This document shows, piece by piece, positions 20,615 through 35,600 of a DNA stretch of 64,000 nt; position 1 is the first letter of the stretch, and each line of letters starts with the position of its first letter. This DNA is from Pararge aegeria (Eukaryota > Arthropoda > Insecta > Lepidoptera > Nymphalidae). Below the pieces are notes generated by a model that did not search any database, was not told where the DNA came from, and worked only from the letters and a program-made list of their open reading frames with translations. Position numbers and translations under genes: made by a program. The DNA is taken from positions 9,672,001 to 9,736,000 of the forward strand of contig NC_053193.1 of the NCBI RefSeq assembly GCF_905163445.1, in the 5' to 3' direction.

Positions 20615-23600
20615 ATGGTAAGACTTTTTAAGTCTTCTGCCATTTTTTTTAAATTTTATCAGCCTTTCGTCATACATAAATTAATTTAAGAATTAATTAA
20701 TGCCATTACATTGGTATTTAATTATATTAATTGAACAATATATTGTATTAACTAGTATATCTTGAGGTTAAATTTAATGCGTACTGATACGTACAAATAG
20801 CGTAAGAGAGCGTCATGCGGTTCGATGTACCGGCATACGTGTTGATTGATTGGGAAAGCTTGCGATTAGATGTTCCACATCAAAAACTTAAAAGTTTTTC
20901 AGTTTTTCAGTTTACCTACTCGTGTCAAATACGTTGTATCGGTTAGTCATAAAATATAATAGTTCGAAAAGGCTGGTAGAATTAAAAACAAAAGGGCATT
21001 TTATGTGTGTGCTATTGATTTTTCAACTGATTTCATGAAGATATAATTTAGTTAACTCAGTACTCAACGTTTGTTTTATTTTAGTCAATTTTACTTCATA
21101 TCCTAATAAAATCAGTAACGATTTTAATGATTCTCTTTATTTAAAAGGGTTTACAGTCTACAGTAGGTACATTATGCTGCGTTTTCCAGTGCAGGCTTGT
21201 TATTTCAGCACTTATTGGGATTCCAGCGTCTATCGGTTCACCGTGTATTTTTTCCATATCACTTACTTACTTAATCACATTGTAACAGACAACAGTGCAC
21301 TTTATTTCAAATAATATATCAGGTGAAGTCATTCATGTAAACATACTAGCCATCGGATGATCGGACAATTTCTACAACTAGGAACAGGAAAATAACAGCG
21401 TTTTACCTAGTAATAAACTCAGCAACATATGAAACGAACGTTATGATGGAATCTCAGGCAAAATGATAAAAATGTCCCGAAAGAAACATGCAGTTTTATC
21501 GTAACTACTTTTAGACAATTTTTATTACTACATTAGATTAAAGTACCTACCTGTTGCTTTTATATTTTATGTTATTGAGTAAAGTGAAACAAAAAAGTAA
21601 ATAAGAATATTTTAGCAATTTAATTTAGTAACAGAATATCTTATAGGTACTTACATACTAATAAATAGTTAGGTATCAACGAATGTCACTAACTACTGAC
21701 TGTTTACTTATTTAAATAGGAACCTAGGTTCTAGGTACTTGTGTCTTTAAAAGCAAGGTAAACATGCATATCCACTGACATACTAACATTGAACAATTAA
21801 TGTTTATCGGAATAAAAACAAGGTCAGATGAAATCTTTGATGGATATTTTATCATTGATAAACCGTCACCTGAATCTTTCAATACTAATTAATTACTTAC
21901 AAGTTTGTAATTTTATTAAAAAGAGGGCCCACGTAGTCTTTCAATGTATTTTTTTCAGGAATATGTAAGTAGGTTTTGTATAGACAATAAATCTAGACTA
22001 TTCCCACTTACATTATCACGAAAAAATTTATATCTTCGCATTGTGTAAATCTCCAAGTTTAAGGACCCATTACGTTCCTTGTAAAAACTGTTGGTTATGA
22101 TGGTAAACGTGAGAAAATACGAAAAACCCATAATAATACAACGAAAGATAGATATCAACCAATATCTACTGTGCATTATAAAACTTTTATTACCAATCAA
22201 TATTTATATCGACCGCTAATGCTCCAATGTAATGACAGTTTTGTACCTACTTGCCGCAATAAAAGTTTATCGAGCAGATAATCCACGATTAATGAGGTAA
22301 TATTAAACTCATGTATTTTGAACGATTATGATTAGTCGTCCTTTTTTCGACGAATCCTGTGGGGCCAAAAATTCGTAGGTATTTATAGCGTATTTCGTTT
22401 AAATATTTCTCGATAGCTGCTCGATTTCAACACAGCTCAGTTTGGTTATTAATCACCAACTTGTGACAATAGCCGTTGCAGTTCAACCCGTCTCAATTCG
22501 GCACTATCTACTATGCTGCTCGAATCAGCGTGATTTGCAGCGCCACATTTTAATAACTCCACTATGAATTATTTTAATAATAGTTTTTATGCTCTCACTT
22601 CATGGGCCTTGGAGAGTGAAAGGGATGCCGTAATTCGTTGAAACGCGATAGCAATAAAAGAATTAAAATAGTTTTCCAAGGTAACGGATTTTAGTATCAC
22701 ATTACAACCCTTTTGAATGTAATGCTGTGCCGTTAGATAAGTAACAGGTCTTACTGTAAAAAGACATATTCAAGCGATTTATGTGAAAAGAATATTAAGC
22801 TAAAATATTTTTTTTGTTTACTCTGCAGAAGGAAAAAAGCGGTAATGTAAATAATGCATTTGACCCATCGGAGCCACCGCCGGCTTTCAGTGATGCAGTT
22901 AGAAATGAAAAAGCCGCAATGGAGACAACAACGGTATGGTATACGATAGTCTTTTCTTCACACTTTCTCATAACGTGCTTGTGCTTTCTTTTGATGTCCC
23001 GATTCAGTTAAGTTTGTACCTACCTCACTGCAAGTTCAACGTATTTACCCGGGTAATACAAATACTTTTTTCAACCAACAAAGAGGTTTTATGCAGCTGA
23101 AAATAGTGCGCATTTCCTTAAACGAACAATTATTTTGTACCTTCTGAATTATGATTAATGAACGTTTAATTTTATCAATGTATAAAATATAACTAGTTAT
23201 GTGTTACATTTTAAATACGGAAATATTCCCTTTAATATATTTTTAATATAGGCTGTATGCAGCAGGTTTAGATCCGCGCGCGAAAAAAATCTAGGGAGCA
23301 GCCTACGTAACTTACATACAGTGGATTTTCTGAGAACTATTTTCGTCGTGTCACAAATATTGCTTATTATACTCTTGGCTTCTTATCGTGATCGCTTACA
23401 GCTCACGCGCCTAATACCACCTCGATTGTAAAATCAAATCTACCAAACTCGTTGTATAATATACTATAATCTATACTTTTAATACAGCTGTGACGGGTTG
23501 AATTCCGTACATTGAAGATATTTAAAAAAAAAAACTTGTTGTTTGCAGGTTTGGCTGCCAAACCTGCAAACAACAAGTAAAAGCCAAACCTGTACTTTTT

Positions 23601-26600
23601 TTTAATTTTTGTCTGTTTGTCAGTCTGTTGGTCTGTGTGATGGCTACGCATCACGCTAAAAGTTTTGATAAATTGAAATGAAACTTTGTACGATTTGAAT
23701 TAATACTACGAGGTGTAGGACGCAGGATAATATTTATCCCGAAATTCTTCTTTTAATCTCGATATTTTTTTATAAAGAACTATAAAGCTGTAATAGCAAA
23801 TTAATTATCCATCATAAAAAATATCGATCGGAATTCTAATAACCCTAAAGTAAGTATATAAAACAAAGAATAATAAGTACCTAATTCACCTAATCTTTGT
23901 TTAGTCATATTTATTGACAGAGATAAGTATAGGCAGACAATCATACACAGAAAACAATCCCGACCGATAGATAAAATTTGAAGCTTAAAAGATTCGTTTC
24001 GCAAGGTTTAGCAGAGGGGTGATTGTGGACGAATATCATATCCATTTCATGAATTAAAAAAGAAATTCATTTAATTCAAGATTCAATATTTATTTCAAGT
24101 AGGCTAATACTATAAGCACATTTGAATCGTCAAGTCTGTTTATTTATATTGACTCTAACACCGGTTCGGAAGGCAGATTCTACCTTACCTTCCATAGAGA
24201 TGTATCATCTGCAAACAGTATATTGTGACAGGTTCAACTGACATGATGTGCTAGCTCTTATATTTTTTCTCAAAATAGATAAAGATACGGGCGTAGAATT
24301 AAGCCTTGTTGGACACCCACTGAGACCCCGAAACATTATATATTTTATGCTTGCCTATAGTTGCGATAAGAGATGACTAAACTAAGTGCAATATTTGGAT
24401 ACCATAACGGCTTAGCTTACCTTATAAGATTTTAAGATGAATATCGAATGCTTGATAGATCATAAAAAGACTAACGGAGTTCTGTGAACGTTCCCGGGCA
24501 TCCGTTGTGCTACGACCTTTAGTGAAGCCACACTGCCCAGGGTATATTCAGTTAAACGTTTAGTTTATTCGCTCTTCGAAAAGGGGCTTATATTATTACT
24601 AGGTAGGTCGGAACTTCTTTTTGATCAATGGGCAATTGCGGATCTACCAAAAAGCCGGCGTCAGGGTTCGCAGAGGACCTAGAGTAGTCAGTAGGTTCTA
24701 GGTCCATACTTCTATTTGAGATTTTTATTTCGAATTAAAATTATATTACCTTTATTTACATCAGGATCATATTCTAGCCATCGACAATATTTCGCGATAC
24801 AACTGGCTTATAAAACGTATATGCTGTTTATTGCATTCTTGTTATATTTCCAGCTTATTATCACAGGAGTTACGTACTTATATAAATGTTCCAAAGAAAG
24901 TCTACTTAATCACTATGACTCAAACCTTGAATTGATAGGCAGCAATTTTAACGCGGAACGATTGTCATCTGTCCTCCATAACGAAACGGGTCACTAGTAC
25001 AAGGATTATACTCCTTATTTACATAATTAGGTAGGCATTAAAATTTAGAATTTCATTTATTGTATTTCCGGTATAATTCAATGTATTTTCCTGATAAATA
25101 CATCTATACTTATTACTTACAATAAAAATGTAACGGGTCGAATTCTGTACATTGAAGATATTTAAATAATTTTTTTGCAGGGCACTCTATAATTGATACT
25201 GAACCCAAAACTGTAATTTTTTTCATTCGTGTATGTCTGTCTGTCTGTACCTGGGCCGCGCATCACGGTTTATTATTTTAATTAATTATAATTAATTCAA
25301 ATGAAACATTGCACTATTTGAGTTCATACTACGAAGTAGGACATAGGACACTTTTTATCCCGAAATTCAGCTCAGTTCCTTTGGGAGAGTGGATAAAAGT
25401 GTTTGACGATTTGTCACCATAAATTTGTCAAATCTTAACCGATTTAAATAATTATTTTTGTGCTGGATACGTTATACCTACTATCAGTTTAGTTTTGCCC
25501 AAATTTCGTTTAGATGAAGTGTTGTCACATTTCTGAGGACTTTAGTGCTAGGCCTAAATAAAAAAATGTTGGAATTGTCTTGGTTAACCTTTAGCATACG
25601 AATCAACTAACAATGCGATTTCGATTCTTCCTTTAACGATTACTATTCTTTGTTAGTGTTAGGAGCTAAGACTGATTGATATCAAATTATCTTTCAAATT
25701 TCGTCCATTTACTGACTTGGGTTGACGTGGCTTACCCAACGTTATCGACTAATATGTAGTGCTGCTGTTATACCATACATTATTCACAGGCCGGTCATTT
25801 GTGTTTGACAATGTTTACGTGATTGAAGGTTTCAATGAATGGGTGATTAAAGCTCCAAGAGCAAGAACAAGTAAATCATTCGCCCATACCTCAGTAGTTT
25901 ATTTAAATATGTTGAAAAACTATCTGCACTTAATATCATATAGGTTCGTGTATATGGCACTTCCAGTATAATAGTAAAAACTTTGTTTGGTATCTGATTT
26001 ATTGAGTTAGGTGTAGACTATTAAGCAGTACGCTGCGCTCCGTAATTTATGCGGGCGAAGCCCTAGGGCACATCTAGTTAAATAATAATTGTAAAGATTA
26101 TTCAGGACAAAACCACGAAATGAATATAATACTACAATATGAGTTGGTTCGCTCACTTTGCATAATATATTTTTGTATTTAGGTATATTGCAAGCAAAGC
26201 CTAGGTTATTTAAAAAAAAATATTTACAGCGTCCTTGAAAGGTCCCCAAAATTTTACGAATGTGGTTATCGCCATCATCTCACTACCGTGTAATTCTTAT
26301 GTACGCATCAAAAGTGCCACCTGTGGGCCTACTTGAATAAAGATATTTTTGACTTTGACTTTGAATTAATTATAATCGATTTTCTTATCAAAATAATTAT
26401 TTCCTTTCAGAGCGACAATGTTGAGGACGGTGAACCCGAAAGAGCAATGTGGGGAAATCAAATTGAATTCCTCATGTCTTGTATTGCCACTTCCGTGGGA
26501 TTGGGCAACGTATGGCGATTCCCCTTCGTTGCCTACCAAAACGGTGGCGGAGCCTTTCTTATACCATACATAATAGTTCTTATACTTATAGGAAAACCCA

Positions 26601-29600
26601 TGTATTACCTTGAAGGTGTGTTGGGTCAGTTTAGTTCTAGAAACACTGTCAAAGTATGGTCGCTAGCTCCTGCAATGAAAGGTAATTGAACTATTAAGTT
26701 TTTTAGATTAACTTCCTACGTACATCTGACAGTAATGGATCTTTAAAAGCATTGGATACACTATCGCATTAGATTAAATTATCCTATGACGATATAATAA
26801 ATTAGGTCAAGGATTGTGTACCAATGCCCTATTCTGTACCTGCCTTTGTACTTGTAATTGATCTGTCATTCATTACAGAATCAATATAATTTGAACGAAT
26901 GAATAGTTTTGTTGTAAACAGCTTTAAAAAAATTATAACGTAAAATGAGAATATACATAGAGCATAAGATAGACGCTATCTATCTGATAGAGGGTAAAAT
27001 TTTACACTCGTATCTAAACGCCTTAAAAATACATAGCGATCTCTTCCAGGCTAAAATTTCCTTCTTTACTTTAATTATTTTTTTTTAAATATAAAAATAT
27101 ATCTACATGTAAATGTAATTTTCAATGCAGCTTTATGTGTACAACACTTGAAAAGCAGTCGATGTATTGATTGGAAATTTTAAAGCAACGTTATATTTCT
27201 AGATGTTTAGTGTTTTAATGATTATCCCTAGTAGTGAGTTCCCGTTTGAATATAAGTACCTATTTTTCCCGATAATCTCATGGAAACGCGAATTTACCTT
27301 AGTTATAGCGTAGCGTTGCCGTGCATATGGCTAGCAAATAATAAGTAGGTACAATTATAATTTTTATTTTTTTTCAATTTATTTTATTTATTAGTTTTTT
27401 GATATAATTGTTTTATAAATATAACCTAAAATAAAAATAATTATAAATTAAATTTATTTTTCAGGCATAGGCTACGCGCAGTCTTTAGCTTGTAGTTACA
27501 TCCTGTCCTACTACGTGTCCATCATTGGACTGTGCCTTTACTACCTCGCTATGAGCTTTCAATCAACTTTACCATGGGCTATATGTGAACCTGAATGGCT
27601 CAACTGTGTACCATCAGGACAAACGGAAAATATCACACTAACAAACGAATCACGTAGCAGTGCCGAGCTTTATTTTGTGTAAGTTAAGCAATTTAAATAT
27701 CACTTACTTCTACGGTGAAAGAAAATATTGTAAGGAAACCTGCATGCCTCAGAGTTCTCCATAATGTTCTCAAAGGAGTGTGGAGTCCACCAACTTCACC
27801 ACCACTCATTGTGGGAGGAGACCCGTGCCCTGTGGTGGGCCGGAAATGGGTTGATAATATGATGACGATGATGATCCATTTTATTTTGGTAGCCACGTGA
27901 AGACGGTGTCATAATATTCAATATCCATACAATGATGCATTAGTAAAAATGTATCGAAATGTATTCTGTGCTTAGGAAATACCCTAAAGCAAGTGCAAAG
28001 GAGGTGGTGCGGTGGTGGTACGAATCTCGGTTCGAGTGAGCACCATCTTTATACTCGGGTCAGGGTTAACGAACGTGACTTTTGAACTCTAGACCAACCA
28101 GCCAGTTAGTTACCTAACTCGATCAACTGTTCCATTTGAATGAAATGTTTTAGTCGCTACAGTAAAGTGAAAATATTTATAAATAAAAATAACCTAAAAT
28201 AATAAATCTATGAACTAAAATACAACGAAAATAAATAAAAATGTTTTCAAAACCACCGCAACGTACAAGCCGGCAGTATTGCCCGCTCTTATATCAAGTA
28301 ACGTACTCGTAGCTTTATCTATATATGTATAGGGGCTGCCGAAAAAGTCAAGTTAATGAAGAAATATTCGTGTAGAAGGAATATAGAAAATTTAAACAAA
28401 CGAAAGCACCAAGACATCAGTAACTTAATATTATTTTTCATATTCAGCTCTGACTTTCTAAACAAAAAATCATATCAATGTTTCAATAAACACACAAACA
28501 CTGTCCTATTTATAATATTGTATGACTACTATTTAATTACATATCGGTACTAAAAATTTCATATTTTTCAGAAAAACTGTACTGCAACAGCCCGATGGAA
28601 TAGAAGGTGGTCTTGGTTAGTATTAAAAAGCAAACACTACGTATACTTATTCGTAAAACGTAATATTTTACCTGATCACTTAAGCTTTTAACGACCGCCC
28701 TGATACACTCGTGAAGCAGGAGGTCCCGGGTGAATTACCCGGAAGGCGCAAATTGGGAATTTACAATGTCTGAATTTCCTCTCAGTGCCGTGTGGATATC
28801 AGAATACAGTGATAGATCAGAATGCAGTTAGCACTTTTCCTCCTACTAAGGGACTATAGTCATAACGGGCAACACCGAACCCGCCGGTAGGGACAGGCCT
28901 TTAAATAATAAATCCCTGCTTATATTATAAATGTCAATGTAAGTTTGTTACGCTTTCACGCAAAAACTACTTAACCGATCCTCATGAAGCTTTGTACACA
29001 TATTCATGGAAGTGTTAGAAGTAATATAGAATACTTTGATCCCGACACTAAGCTCGGTTCCTTTGGGAGAGGGGATGAGTGTTTGACGATTTTACACCAT
29101 AACTCCGACAAATTATAACCGATTTAAATAATTATTTTTGTAGTATAGAGGTTATAATATGTGTTTAATTTTGCCCAAACTGTGGTTGGAGATAGAGGAC
29201 AGAACTCCTCAGCGGACAGCAGCAAACCCCTCATTTAAGGCTTCGCGATACTGAATACTTTAATTTTTTTTAGATCTACAACTAAATTTAATGCCACATC
29301 AAAAAACAAAATCAAACGCAGACGAAGTTGCGGGCAACAGCTAGTAAATAATAAACGAAACCGATTAGGGAATGGGTTTAACATACACAAATCGGTTAAA
29401 CAACACTACATTAGTCCGGTACCACCTTATATTGCACCATCACTTACCACCACGTGAGATTGCAGACTGGAGCTAACTTAAAGGGGAAGAAACAAACTTA
29501 AAAGTATTTTATACAACGCAACACAAAATTAACAGTTTTTTTTAACTTAATTTTTATTTGCAGGTTTGCCTCTTTGGTACCTCACACTTTGTCTATTAGC

Positions 29601-32600
29601 ATCATGGTTTGTGATATTCGTGATTGTCTCCAGAGGTGTTAAGAGTTCTGGGAAGGCTTCCTACTTCCTCGCCCTGTTCCCTTATGTTGTGATGATCATA
29701 TTGCTCATCAGGTTAGTAGAAATTAGAGTAGAAGAGCTTTTTGTGGTATTACCGCTGTGCTTATTTCTTCTGCCGAGCAGCATTGTTTTGTTCTGGTCTG
29801 AACGGCGAGATTGCCGGTATATAGTTTGATGGACACAGGCATGGGCGTATCAACCCTAGAGCCAAAAAGCCCATGGCCCGGGGCGGCAAGCTGCGATGGG
29901 CGGCGCAAGTCCAAATTAGAGTGAATGTACCTTTTATTCCGGATTTATACCGATTTTGCATTTAAAACATTAGTGGGGAAATAACAGAGATACAGTAAAT
30001 GCGTCTAGTACAGCGGACAAAGCAATCTGCACTTTTATTTTTGAATAAATGGTGTTCAAGTTTCTTTCTTTCAATTTGTCGGCCGACTGGCGCACTGCGC
30101 CAACCCTGCTTTCTGGCCGAGGGTTCGAGTCCCACAACCGGAAAATGTCTGTGTGCTGAACACGAATGTTTTTCAGTGTCTGGGTGTTTATCTGTATAAT
30201 ATAAATAAATATTTATAATAAGTATTTATTTGTATTATCCATAAAAATATTCATCAGTCATCTCAGTACCCACACAGTACCACAAGCTACGCTTACTTTG
30301 GGGCTAGATGGCGATGAGTGTATCGTCGTAGTATATTTATTTACTTCAATCATTCATCATTAATTCATTTAAATTATTCTAATCAACAAACTGCTGTATA
30401 TTTCTTTTTATTATTCTTTTGCTTTTTTCTTATTAATTTATGGCCAATCTTACTGGCGCAGAGCGCTGAATATTAAAATACGCCACTAACATGTCCTTCA
30501 ATCTACCTTACCCTGCGTTCTTTTGTTCTGTGTATGACGATGGTTTTCCACTTATTTACCATCAGGTGTAGTGATTAAAAAAACGAAACGAATCCGCTCA
30601 TGTCACGAGTTAATAAGTAAAAAAAGACAGGTATTTCTAAATCACAGACAGACAATTAAATTTTATTTACTTGTATAGATTGAAAAATTATCCCCTATTA
30701 GATAGAATATCTTAAGCCTTAGATAACATATTTACTATCGAAACATTTAGTATAATTCATATATAAGCATAATAAATCTTGCATTTAACAGATTGATAAG
30801 TAAACCTTAGTAAACTGCTGGATCTATCTAATTAATCTTTTCTTAGGTTTATGTATTTTTATGTGTATACCTAAACCAATGATGTAAAAGATATTTTAAA
30901 AATTGTTATTGTTAGTGTAGTTTTATACGAATTTTGTTATATAATATTTGGTGACTCTCATATGACTTTAGTTTCCTGAAGAAAATACATATAAAAAAAC
31001 ATATTAAAAGGCGAGGGCTACATAGATAAATAAAAAATTTAATATCGTTCTGGGATTTCGAAATAAATATATTATTTTTATTAGCTGACGGCCGATTGGC
31101 GCAGTTTGCAGCGACCCTGCTTTCTGACTCCAAGGCCGTGGGTTCGATTCCCACCACTGGGAAATGTTTGTGTGATGAGCATGAATGTTTTTCAGTGTCT
31201 GGGTGGTTATATGTATATAATAAGTATTATATGTATATTATTCATAAAAATATTCATCAGTCATCTTAGTACCCATAACACAAGCTACGCTTACTTTGGG
31301 GCTAGATGGCGATTTGTGTACTGTCGTAGTATATTTATTTATTTATTTAATTTTATTAGCTTATTTTTTTTCTATCCTGGTCCAGGCTAATCTTTGGAAA
31401 GGATAAACTGACTTAGTGCCTTGATAGTAAGCGAATTAAAAAAATTGTCATCATCATCGATATTAAGAAAATTGTCACCGTCATCATATCATCCCACTAC
31501 AGGGAACAAATCTCCTCCCACAATGAGGAGGGTTTCGGGCGAAATCCACCACGCTGGCCCAGTGCGGATCTGTGGACTCTTTGAAAACATTACATTATGG
31601 CAAACTCTCAGGCTTTTTTTCACTGTGTTCACCGTTGAATAAAGTGATAAAAATTTGTTGCCGTTGTTGAGGAAATTGTAACTATATTTTATTATTTTTC
31701 CAGCACGGTCATACTACCCGGAGCAGGAGATGGCATCTTGTTCTTTATAACTCCGCAATGGCACAAATTAATTGAACTAAATGTAAGTTGCAGAAATAAA
31801 TACCAATTTTCTAGATTAATTAGTGGGAGGTCCCGGGCAGGGCGAATTAGAAAACTTTTAATTTAATTTAATATTTAGGGGTCCGGTACGTATCCGCGTA
31901 AAAATGGATAAAGGGCATGCGTTTAATATACCTTGTGGCAACCTACACTTACCGCCATGTGAGATTGCAGGTTAGGGCTTATACGAGTACATGTAGTGTC
32001 AATATCATATACGCAATAAGTTTCTCCTCTTTTTTATAGTAGTCATACCTACTAATCGTTTTTTTATACAATGTTCCAGGTGTGGTACGCAGCTGTAACT
32101 CAGGTATTCTTCTCGTTGTCTGTTTGCACGGGGCCCATCATTATGTTTTCTTCCTACAATGGCTTCAGACAAAATGTTTACAGGTAAGTCACCCGAAAAT
32201 GCGTTAAAACCTATTTCACAGTATGATCTTGGATTGTCGCTCGCAGTACTTACAGCAGCTGGAGTATTGTCAAGGACTCTAAGCACTAATTCACTCTCTC
32301 CTATGAGGAAAATAAAGATGAATGGCAGACTGTATGAACCATTTTATCTGTTATGATCTTTTATGTACACATTTGTGATGACCTATGCTTCTGAAACATG
32401 GTCGTTAACTATGGGCCTAATAAGAAGGCTCAGAGTCACTCAGCGGGCAATGGAGAGCTATGCTCGGAGTATCTCTAAGCGATCGAATCAGAAATGTGGA
32501 GATTCGTAGAAGAACCAGAATTACCGACATAGCTCAACGAGTCGCGAAGCTGATGTGGCAATGGGCCGGGCACATAGTTCGGAGAAAGGATGGACGTCGG

Positions 32601-35600
32601 GATCCCAAGGTGCTGGAATGGCAGCCCCGAACTGGTAAGCGCAGCGTTGGTCGGCCCCCAACGAGGTGGACAGACGATATTAAGCGCGTCGCAGGTAGCC
32701 GCTGGATCCAAGCGGCACAGAACCGTGGAATTTGGAACTCCCTACAAAAGACCTATGTCCAGCAGTGGACGTTTATCGGTTGATATGATGATAATGATGA
32801 TGTACACATTTAACTTCCGACAAGTTTAAAACTAATCGGAATTTTCAGTTAATCTTGCACTGATTGGCATATTCTCATTCATAGGCTCCCTCCTAACCTA
32901 ACCTTTTACTTGAATGTTCCCCACGGCACGACGGTCTACAATACCGAACCAGAGGTAAATTCACTAGACACAGACAGACGTTTCAAAAGTCATTATAAAC
33001 TATATATTTGACTTGAGGTTTAATAAGTGCTTATAAATTATATAACTTCTTTTTTCTGAATTACATTCCTAATAGCATAGTGTTGCTAATTTCGAAACAA
33101 AAAACCTAACACCTATCAATTTTACCTTACTGTTTTCTCCCCTTTTTGTCCTGATTCTAAGATTGCCTGACAAAGATCGCTACTCAGCGATAAGGCCGCC
33201 TTTTGTATTCTACTTCTATTTAATATTTTTGTTTTCTTGTGTTTATCTTTAACTTAATGGGATGTACAAATAAAGAGTAATAATAATAATAGTTTTAGAA
33301 ACCGTGAACCGAAATCAGGATGTCTTGTTCCCTAAACTATCTTACACAAACAAGGAAATTAAAACGGATAAATAGATACTTATTAAGATAATCCCATCTG
33401 CTGCAGAATCGTTAGCAACACTTTGCTGAAAATGAGAGTAACGTGTTTTGAAAGTCGAGAAGACGACCTTGTAAAAGCGTCAAAGAATTTGAGTCTTAAG
33501 CAAAACATTTTAGAAGATAAACTATAAACTTACAGAAAAGCATTTCACATGCAACTTTTGGTAGTATAAGTTATCAATCATGTGTCTTCTCTCACAGGGA
33601 TGCTATGATTGTCACCACTCTGGACACGTTCACTAGTTTACTATCCGGCTTCACTATCTTCGGTATCCTCGGGAATCTTGCATACGTGCTTAAGCGTGAT
33701 GTCAGCGAAGTGGTGGGCTCAGGAGGAACTGGACTCGCGTTTGTTTCATACCCCGATGCCATTGCGAAAACCTTCCAGCCTCAGGTATCTATACAAATAA
33801 AAATAAATAAAATTTCCGTCAGTGGTTTAGAAATATCTGCCTCTTTTGATTATTTGAATGATAGCGTAACCCAAACCCTATCTAATCTAAATCACAAGCT
33901 TATTAATCTGCGGAACGGCTGAAATGATTTCTCTGTTAGCCGTTTCGCAGATTAGTTTGCGATTAGTGAAACGGACTTTCACAGGCAGGTGGAGTATTAT
34001 GGGGGATTCAGTTATATAGACTACTTTTTATTCGAGAAATCTATTAGTGTTTTAATTTAATTTTGAGACTTTCAAATCTTACTAAGTTAATAAATTTCAA
34101 TAAAATACCTCTACAATATTTCTTTAAACAACCCTTGCGAAGAATAGTGGACTACAGTTTGTATGGGTTTTATTTTTATTAGTTATAGTTGTACCTACGC
34201 AGGATCTTATCGGGCGACAAGGTACGACTTTGCCACTAAGGCGAGTAAGGTAACTAGCCGCAATCCGGACCAAGCCTTTTTTTCGTGGGGTAATGGAGAC
34301 TTAACTTTAACGGGCGTCGGAATCCCCTCTTACATCACCTAGAGGTACTACTACATACTACACCTCATCTACAAGGGCAAGTGGCAAGGTATGTGAGCCG
34401 CTTACACCTACGGTGGATTGGTCAATACCCCACATCTGCGCCCTCAACCATTGCGCCCAACCCGACAGAACTGATGTTACAGAAGGACACCTAAAAAAAG
34501 CCCTAAGATCTGTCGCTGCCTTAAGCTTTAAAAGCCAGAATAAGTCTTGAGCCAAGTTAGAAAATATGAATTCCTGAACTGGAACTTTCACCTTCAACTT
34601 TTATAAGGTTATAACTTTGCAATTTCTTTTCAGCTTTTCTCAGTCTTATTCTTTTTGATGATGTCCGTACTCGGGGTTGGTTCTGCCGTGGCGTTGTTGT
34701 CTTCTGTCAACACTTTGTTATTGGATGCCTTCCCTCGTGTCCGGACCGTATACATGTCCGCCTTGTCTTGTACAATTGGATTTGGTATCGGTCTTGTTTA
34801 TGTAACACCGGTGAGTATAAGTATTTCATTATTATAATCATAGTGCATATATTAAACTTTAAAGCTACCTCTATATCTTCTTATCGGTTGAATCTGACTT
34901 CCAAGTTGGTTGTAGAGCCAGAACAAAGAGAGATAATGCGCGTTTCTTTTTGAAAGGCAAAGTTTTTGCGTTTAGAAGCTATACCTACTTAGTAAATTAT
35001 TTAAATACCTACACTTATGCCCGTTTTCACTAAAGACGAACTATGCAATGCCTATATAAGTGACGCCTAATGTAAGGAGATTTCTAGGCGTACATTAACC
35101 TTTCATCCATAGTTATCACCTAAGAGTTGGTGAAACGGTTATTTCTATAGACATCGCCTAAATCATTAGGCATTCGATTTAGTGAAAACGGGCATTAGAA
35201 CGTATGTGGACATCATAGCCCATATAAATGCTCAGTTACCAACCATCGTGAGTTTCATTTTACCTGCAACCACTCGGAACGAACAAGGAACTAGAAGACG
35301 CTACAAACGTTATACCTACGAATTCCTGAACATTCAGTAAGTTAGATTGAAGATTGGCACATCTGACTGTAATATGTAAACTAAACAAATATCTGCATTA
35401 ATGGATTATTTAACTATCTAGCCAAGTTAAAATTAACCTTTATAATTTTTTTTCCGCACATGACCTCTTTTTTAACTTTACACCGTTAATTTTGCATTTT
35501 TCAGGGAGGCCAATATGTTTTGGAAATTGTTGACTACTACGGTGGAACTTTCCTTATACTATTCTGTGGTATTGCTGAAATTCTTGCAGTATTTTGGATT

